From Nocardioides kribbensis (GTDB lineage: Bacteria > Actinomycetota > Actinomycetes > Propionibacteriales > Nocardioidaceae): 64,000 nucleotides of DNA. The stretch spans positions 62,001-126,000 of the forward strand of contig NZ_JADCLL010000002.1 of NCBI RefSeq assembly GCF_015070375.1, given 5' to 3'. Shown here in pieces: positions 59,048-64,000 of the stretch. Numbering within the stretch: the first letter of the stretch is position 1; each line of letters starts with the position of its first letter. The translations under genes were made by a program, and so were the position numbers. The notes beneath the pieces were generated by a model. That model saw nothing but the letters and a program-made list of their open reading frames with translations. It was not told where the DNA came from and ran no database searches.

Positions 59048-59773
59048 GTGGGTGGGATCCAGAAGTTCGAGCAGCGCCTCGAGAGCATGATCTCCGGCGC
59101 GTTCGCCCGCGCCTTCCGCTCCGCGGTGCAGCCGGTGGAGATCGCGGCCGCCCTGCAGCGCGAGTGCGACAACAACGCGCAGATCCTCTCTCGCGAGCGC
59201 CGCCTGGTGCCCAACGCCTTCCACGTCGAGCTGTCGATCACCGACCTCGACCGCCTCGCGCCCTACGACACCGCGCTGGCCGACGACCTCACCGGCCAGC
59301 TCCAGGAGCACGCCGACGCGCAGGGCTACTCCTTCCCCGGCCCGATCAGCATCGAGTTCGAGGAGTCCGGCGACCTCACCACCGGTCGCTTCCGCATCCG
59401 CAGCCGCGCGCAGGCGCGCGTGACGGGCAACGCCACCCACACCCAGGTCAGCCGGGCCCGCGCGATCCTCGAGGTCAACGGCACCCGCCAGCCGCTGCAC
59501 CCGCCCGGCGTGGTCGTGGGTCGCGGCAACGACGCCGACCTGCGCATCAACGACCCCGGCGTGAGCCGCCGCCACATCGAGTTCCGCGTCGCGGCCCGCA
59601 CGATCGGCACCCGCGAGGGCGTCCACATCGAGGTCCACGACCTGGGCTCGACCAACGGCATGCTCGTCAACGGCCAGAAGATGAGCCGCTCGATCGCCGA
59701 CGACGGCACCGAGGTGCGCATCGGCAACACCACGCTGACGGTCCGCATCGTCGAGGAGCGCATCGATGTCTGA
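59048..59773 (+). CDS. fhaA: FHA-domain protein FhaA
   Basis: A 241-residue cytoplasmic signalling adaptor. Residues 1-125 are the DUF3662 domain (IQKFEQRLESMISGAFARAF); the FHA domain (about 150-230) has GRGNDADLRINDPGVSRRHIEF and LGSTNGM, the phosphothreonine-binding loops. In mycobacteria FhaA binds phosphorylated MviN/CwsA and moderates peptidoglycan synthesis. GTG 59048 with AAGGAGG 7 bases upstream. Opens fhaA-fhaB-pstP-rodA-pbpA(-pknA-pknB beyond the window); a TACGAT -10 at 58926-58931 is possible. Confidence 0.93.
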   Translation: MGGIQKFEQRLESMISGAFARAFRSAVQPVEIAAALQRECDNNAQILSRERRLVPNAFHVELSITDLDRLAPYDTALADDLTGQLQEHADAQGYSFPGPISIEFEESGDLTTGRFRIRSRAQARVTGNATHTQVSRARAILEVNGTRQPLHPPGVVVGRGNDADLRINDPGVSRRHIEFRVAARTIGTREGVHIEVHDLGSTNGMLVNGQKMSRSIADDGTEVRIGNTTLTVRIVEERIDV

Positions 59774-60242
59774 GCTCACCCTGCTGCTGGTCCGCATCGC
59801 CTACCTGGCGATCCTGTGGATCTTCGTGCTCTCGGCCATCTCGGTCATCCGCTCCGACATGTTCGGCGCGCGCGTGCCCGAGGCCGCCCGCGGCCGGGGG
59901 CAGAAGGCGCCGAAGGAGAAGAAGGCCAAGGCGGCCAAGCCCCGGCGCGGCTCCCCCACCCACGTGCTGGTCGTGGAGGGCTCCAGCGCCGGCGAGCGCG
60001 CCGAGCTCGACCAGGCCCCCATCCTCATCGGCCGCGGCAACGACGCGGCGATCCGCCTCGAGGACGACTACGTCTCCACCCGCCACGCCCGGATCGCCGC
60101 CGCCGGCGACCAGTGGTTCGTGGAGGACCTCGGCTCCACCAACGGCACCTACATCGGCACGGTCCGCATCACGCAGCCGACCACGATCACCCTCGGCACC
60201 CAGGTGAGGATCGGCAAGACCATCCTGGAGCTGCGCAAGTGA
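59766..60242 (+). CDS. fhaB: FHA-domain membrane protein FhaB/FipA
   Basis: A 158-residue protein: TM helix at residues 4-28 (TLLLVRIAYLAILWIFVLSAISVI), a basic Lys/Pro linker (KAPKEKKAKAAKPRR), and a C-terminal FHA domain with GRGNDAAIRLEDDYVSTRHARI and LGSTNGTYIG. Couples Ser/Thr kinase signals to FtsZ/FtsQ in mycobacteria. ATG overlaps fhaA by 8 bases. Confidence 0.93.
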   Translation: MSELTLLLVRIAYLAILWIFVLSAISVIRSDMFGARVPEAARGRGQKAPKEKKAKAAKPRRGSPTHVLVVEGSSAGERAELDQAPILIGRGNDAAIRLEDDYVSTRHARIAAAGDQWFVEDLGSTNGTYIGTVRITQPTTITLGTQVRIGKTILELRK

Positions 60243-61666
60243 GCTCCCCGACGCTGGTCCTCGACTACTCCGCCATCTCCGACGTCGGGCGGGTGCGCAA
60301 GGACAACCAGGACTCCGGGTACGCCGGCCCCTGGCTGCTCAGCGTCTGCGACGGCGTCGGCGGCGCGGCGCGCGGCGACATCGCCAGCGGCACCGCCGTG
60401 CAGCAGCTGCGCCGCCTCGACGAGCAGCCCCCCGGCGAGCTGGCCCCCGACGACCTGGTCGGCCAGGTCGCGGGCGCCCTGCACCGCGCGCACGACCGCA
60501 TCGGTGAGCTGGTCGACGAGGACCCCGCCCTCAACGGCACCAGCACCACCGCCACCGTGCTGCTCTTCGACGGCCACCGCGTCGCCGTCGGCCACGTCGG
60601 CGACAGCCGGGCCTACCTCTACCGCGACGGCCGCATCAGCCAGCTCACCAGCGACCACACCTTCGTGCAGAGCCTCATCGACGAGGGCCGCATCACCGAG
60701 GCGGAGGCGCGGGTCCACCCCCACCGCAACCTCATCCTCAAGGCCCTCGACGGCATCCACGAGGCCGAGCCCGACCTCTTCCTCGTCGAGCTCGAGGCCG
60801 GCGACCGGCTCTTCCTGTGCAGCGACGGCGCCTGCGGCGTGCTCGACGACGCCCGGCTGGCCGACATCCTCTCCTCCGGCACCCCCGACTACGCCGCCGT
60901 CGAGCTGGTGCGCGCCAGCCTCGAGGCGGGCAGCTCCGACAACGTCACCTGCATCGTCGCCGACGTGCTCGACGAGACCGGCGCGGCCCAGCGCGCCGAC
61001 GAGCTCGCCGCCCTCGAGCCGCTGCTGGTCGGTGCGGCCGCCGAGCTGCGCCGCCGGGTGCCGCGCGGCACCCGCAGCCCCAGCCTCTTCCGCGGCCACC
61101 GCTCCGGCGACACCGGCGAGCTCGAGCCCGTGCTCGCCGAGATCCCCGAGGGTCTGCCGCCCGACGCCCACGCGATCCCGTCGGACCCCATCGACCCCGA
61201 GGCCGCCCGCTACGCCCTGCGCCCGCCGGCACGCTTCGGCTGGCTGCGCTGGGTGATGGTGGCCGCCGTGGTCGGCGGCCTGGTGTGGATCGCCGCGGCC
61301 GCGGCCTGGTCCTGGAGCCAGCAGCAGTACTTCGTCAGCGAGGAGGAGGGCGTCGTCTACATCTACCGCGGCGTCAACACCGAGCTGCCCGGTGCCTCGC
61401 TCTACGAGCCCTACGAGCGCACCAACGTCGACCTCGACCGGCTCACCGAGCTGCAGGCCGACAACGTCCGCCAGGGCATGAGCGCCGGCAGCCTCGACGG
61501 CGCCCGCCAGATCATCGAGAACCTCGTGGCCGCGATGGAGGACGAGACCGCCGACTCCGGCACCGACTCGGGCACCGACTCCGGCAGTGACGCGGGCACC
61601 GGTGACGCCGGCACCGAGCCGGGCGCCGACGCCTCGTCCAGCCCGGCCACCGCGGGAGCCCGCTGA
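60239..61666 (+). CDS. pstP: Ser/Thr phosphatase PstP (PP2C)
   Basis: A 475-residue PP2C-type phosphatase, the partner of PknA/PknB. Metal motif residues: VRKDNQDSG, VCDGVGGAARGD, HVGDSRAYL and SSDNVTCIV. One TM near residue 340 (WVMVAAVVGGLVWIAAAAAW) puts the Thr/Ser/Asp-rich C-terminus (repeats of DSGTDSG) outside. GTG overlaps fhaB by 4 bases. Dephosphorylates kinases and FHA partners. Confidence 0.94.
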   Translation: MSSPTLVLDYSAISDVGRVRKDNQDSGYAGPWLLSVCDGVGGAARGDIASGTAVQQLRRLDEQPPGELAPDDLVGQVAGALHRAHDRIGELVDEDPALNGTSTTATVLLFDGHRVAVGHVGDSRAYLYRDGRISQLTSDHTFVQSLIDEGRITEAEARVHPHRNLILKALDGIHEAEPDLFLVELEAGDRLFLCSDGACGVLDDARLADILSSGTPDYAAVELVRASLEAGSSDNVTCIVADVLDETGAAQRADELAALEPLLVGAAAELRRRVPRGTRSPSLFRGHRSGDTGELEPVLAEIPEGLPPDAHAIPSDPIDPEAARYALRPPARFGWLRWVMVAAVVGGLVWIAAAAAWSWSQQQYFVSEEEGVVYIYRGVNTELPGASLYEPYERTNVDLDRLTELQADNVRQGMSAGSLDGARQIIENLVAAMEDETADSGTDSGTDSGSDAGTGDAGTEPGADASSSPATAGAR

Positions 61667-63078
61667 TGGCCGCCCGCACCGCGCTGCCCGCGCAGGGCGC
61701 CAACCCGATCATCGGCTTCGTCCACCGGCGCCGTCGCGGCGCCGAGCTCTTCCTGCTGGTGCTCGCCCTCGCGGTCGGCATCGGCGCCTACGCCGCGGTC
61801 GGCATCGGCGTGCAGGGGCGGGTGCCGGCCGACATCGTCGGCTACGGCGGCTGGCTGACCGCGCTGGTCGTGGCCGCCCACGTGGTCGTGCGCATCGTCG
61901 CGCCGTACGCCGACCCGGTGCTGCTGCCGGTCGTGGCCGCGCTCAACGGCCTCGGCCTGGCCTTCATCCACCGCGTCGACCTGGTCGACGGCACCGACCT
62001 GGCCCGCAACCAGCTGATCTGGATGACCCTCGGCGCGGTGCTCTTCATGGTCACCCTCGTCGTGCTGCGCGACCACCGGGTGCTGACCCGCTTCACCTAC
62101 ACCGCCGGGCTCAGCGCGATCGTGCTGCTCCTGCTGCCGATGATGCCGGTCCTCGGCACCGAGATCCGCGGCGCTCGGATCTGGATCTCGCTGGGCCCCT
62201 TCAGCTTCCAGCCCGGCGAGGTGGCCAAGGTCCTGCTGGTCATCGCCTTCGCGGGCTACCTCGTGCTCCACCGCGACGCGCTCGCGCTCGCGGGGCGCCG
62301 CGTGCTCTTCGTCGACCTGCCCCGCGGGCGCGACCTGGGCCCGATCCTCGGCATGTGGCTGGTCAGCCTGGGCATCCTCGTCTTCCAGAAGGACCTCGGC
62401 TCGAGCCTGCTCTTCTTCGGCCTCTTCCTGGTGATGCTCTACGTCTCCACCGAGCGGCCCGGGTGGCTCGTGGTCGGCGGCGCGCTCTTCCTCGGCGGCG
62501 CCCTCACCGCCTGGCGGCTCTTCGGCCACGTGCAGACCCGCGTGTCGGTGTGGCTGGACCCCTTCGCCTACTACGGCGAGGGCACCAACGACACCGGCTT
62601 CCAGAACGTCGAGGGCCTCTTCGGCATGGCCTGGGGCGGCCTGCTGGGCCGCGGCTTCGGCGGCGGCGACCCGACCCGCATCCCGATCGTGGAGTCCGAC
62701 TTCATCATCGCCGGCCTCGGCGAGGAGCTCGGCCTGACCGGCGTCATCGCCATCCTGCTGCTCTACGGCCTCATCGTGGAGCGCGCGCTGCGCGCCGCGA
62801 TCATCTCCCGCGACGGCTTCGGCAAGCTGCTGGCCACGGGCCTGGGCAGCGTCTTCGCGCTGCAGGTCTTCGTCGTCATCGGCGGCGTCACCGGCCTCAT
62901 CCCGCTCACCGGGCTCACCACGCCCTTCCTGTCGCAGGGCGGGTCCTCGCTGGTCGCCAACTGGGTGGTCATCGCCCTGCTGCTGCGCATCTCCGACCTC
63001 GCCCGGAGCCCGGTGCCCGACCTCACCGCCGACGCCGAGGACGACGCCGACGAGTCGACCCAGGTGATCAAGCTCTGA
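61666..63078 (+). CDS. rodA: Peptidoglycan polymerase RodA (SEDS)
   Basis: A 470-residue, about 12-TM SEDS glycosyltransferase that builds glycan strands with the PBP encoded next. Family landmarks: RGARIWISLGPFSFQPGEVAKVLLVIAFAGYL and the catalytic-region VESDFIIAGLGEELGLTG, plus PFLSQGGSSLVANWVVIALLLRISD. Start ATG shares one base with the pstP stop (TGATG). RodA branch by length and synteny with pbpA. Confidence 0.95.
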   Translation: MAARTALPAQGANPIIGFVHRRRRGAELFLLVLALAVGIGAYAAVGIGVQGRVPADIVGYGGWLTALVVAAHVVVRIVAPYADPVLLPVVAALNGLGLAFIHRVDLVDGTDLARNQLIWMTLGAVLFMVTLVVLRDHRVLTRFTYTAGLSAIVLLLLPMMPVLGTEIRGARIWISLGPFSFQPGEVAKVLLVIAFAGYLVLHRDALALAGRRVLFVDLPRGRDLGPILGMWLVSLGILVFQKDLGSSLLFFGLFLVMLYVSTERPGWLVVGGALFLGGALTAWRLFGHVQTRVSVWLDPFAYYGEGTNDTGFQNVEGLFGMAWGGLLGRGFGGGDPTRIPIVESDFIIAGLGEELGLTGVIAILLLYGLIVERALRAAIISRDGFGKLLATGLGSVFALQVFVVIGGVTGLIPLTGLTTPFLSQGGSSLVANWVVIALLLRISDLARSPVPDLTADAEDDADESTQVIKL

Positions 63079-63154
63079 CCACCCCGACCCGCCGACCGAG
63101 CGCCACCCCCGTCAGCGCCCCCGCCAGCACCCGCCCAGGAGAGGAGCACCACCG

Positions 63155-64000
63155 GTGAACAAGCCCATCCGCACGGTCTCGGTCGGCATCATGCTGCTGT
63201 TCCTCGCCCTGATGCTCAACGTGACCTACCTGCAGTACTGGCGCGCCGACAGCCTCGACAGCGACCCCGAGAACCGCCGCGCGGTCGACGCGACCTTCTC
63301 CCAGGAGCGGGGCGCGGTGCTCGTGGGTCGGCAGGCCGTCGCCGAGAGCGTGCCCTCCGACGACCGCTACGAGTTCCAGCGCACCTACGCCAAGCCGCTG
63401 CTCTACGCCCACGCCACGGGCTGGTTCAACTACTACAACGCCCAGTCCAGCGACTGCACGACCTGCCAGCAGTGGATCGAGCAGACCCAGAACGACATCC
63501 TCTCCGGCGACGACGACCGGCTCTTCGTGACCCGGCTGGTCGACCTGCTCAGCAACCAGGGCCAGAAGGGCGGCAACGTCCAGCTCACCCTCGACCCCGA
63601 GGCGCAGCAGGCCGCCTTCGACGGCCTGCGCCAGACCATCGGGCCCGACGGCCAGGGCTCGGTCGTCGCGCTCGACCCGCGCACCGGCAAGGTCCTCGCG
63701 ATGGTCTCGCTGCCGTCCTTCGACCCCAACCGGCTGGCCTCCCACGACCTCAGCGAGGTCAACGCCGCCTACGAGCAGCTCGACGCCGACGAGGACGACC
63801 CGCTCAACAACCGCGCCATCCAGACCACGCTCCCGCCGGGGTCGACCTTCAAGATCGTCACGGCCGCCGCGGCGATCGAGAGCGGCGAGTACACCGCCGC
63901 CGACCAGGTGCCCGGCGGTGCGACGTACCAGCTGCCGCTGACCTCGGGCGAGACCGGGCTGATCGACAACGAGGGCCGCTCCTGCGGCACGAGCCTCATC
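63155..64000 (+). CDS. pbpA: Penicillin-binding protein PbpA (partial)
   Basis: First ~282 residues of a class B PBP; the C-terminus lies beyond base 64000. N-terminal TM (SVGIMLLFLALMLNVTYLQYW), dimerisation domain, then the active-site SxxK as LPPGSTFKIV near residue 230. GTG 63155 with GGAGAGGAG 7-12 bases upstream. Transpeptidase partner of RodA in this operon; named by synteny with rodA and fhaA. Confidence 0.92.
   Translation, partial: MNKPIRTVSVGIMLLFLALMLNVTYLQYWRADSLDSDPENRRAVDATFSQERGAVLVGRQAVAESVPSDDRYEFQRTYAKPLLYAHATGWFNYYNAQSSDCTTCQQWIEQTQNDILSGDDDRLFVTRLVDLLSNQGQKGGNVQLTLDPEAQQAAFDGLRQTIGPDGQGSVVALDPRTGKVLAMVSLPSFDPNRLASHDLSEVNAAYEQLDADEDDPLNNRAIQTTLPPGSTFKIVTAAAAIESGEYTAADQVPGGATYQLPLTSGETGLIDNEGRSCGTSLI

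Overview
ORGANISM. The window is very GC-rich (roughly three quarters G+C by eye), has strong GC bias at third codon positions, no introns, and many GTG/TTG starts. It carries a clear actinobacterial gene set: F420-type LLM oxidoreductase, polyphosphate glucokinase, an FHA/PP2C/RodA/PBP cell-shape cluster beside tRNA-Leu, and an AlkB-rubredoxin fusion. Inference: chromosome of a Nocardioides-like actinobacterium. No prophage, insertion sequence, CRISPR array, rRNA operon or plasmid gene was seen, so this is chromosomal core plus ordinary accessory genes. LAYOUT. 1-3.1 kb: a truncated acyl-CoA carboxyltransferase gene, divergent from a TetR gene, then an MFS exporter. 3.2-7.5 kb: SWIM protein and SNF2 helicase in an overlapping pair, then a thiol peroxidase of the GPx family. 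7.9-11.2 kb: GT2 glycosyltransferase and acyltransferase, translationally coupled, ended by a strong hairpin. 11.3-18.1 kb: membrane and secreted proteins of unknown role, an LLM oxidoreductase and a RecQ helicase with a phosphoribosyltransferase-like tail. 18.2-25.7 kb: small hypothetical genes, an M13 peptidase, oxidoreductase, esterase and M15 lipoprotein. 26-31.7 kb: DHA2 exporter, an ExxH diiron-like protein, a TetR gene beside the alkane hydroxylase, and polyphosphate glucokinase. 31.7-41.7 kb: phosphodiesterase lipoprotein, malic enzyme, an autoregulated TetR-MMPL pair, a second GPx, SRPBCC and SDR proteins. 41.6-50.6 kb: Entner-Doudoroff operon zwf-edd-eda divergent from a ROK repressor, then PEP synthase with its regulatory kinase. 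50.8-58.4 kb: Tpx, MFS, AI-2E and MMPL transporters, a MarR regulator and a secreted S33 peptidase. 58.7-64 kb: tRNA-Leu(CAG) and fhaA-fhaB-pstP-rodA-pbpA, running off the window edge. HOW THE PARTS WORK TOGETHER. Central carbon metabolism is well represented. Polyphosphate glucokinase feeds glucose 6-phosphate to the Zwf/Edd/Eda route, malic enzyme supplies pyruvate, and PpsA with its DUF299 regulator returns pyruvate to PEP. Three thiol peroxidases, the alkane hydroxylase and several drug/lipid exporters suggest an oxidative, hydrocarbon-exposed life style. REGULATORY AND NON-CODING SIGNAL. About fifteen genes carry a TANNNT hexamer exactly 6 or 7 bases before an ATG/GTG, the signature of leaderless transcripts, and several more come close. 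Clear operator-like palindromes lie at 1031-1046/1119-1134, 3100-3115, 30825-30843, 35287-35336, 45861-45889 and 56048-56070. The least ordinary content is non-coding: a 48-bp palindromic repeat family (three copies, each exactly 48 bp), an 82/83-bp tandem repeat at 21.8-22.0 kb, an 86-bp repeat carrying 24-26-bp palindromes at 13.2-13.4 kb, and a 70-bp compound palindrome at 25.9 kb. I found no convincing entirely new protein system. These repeat families are the best candidates for undescribed biology here.
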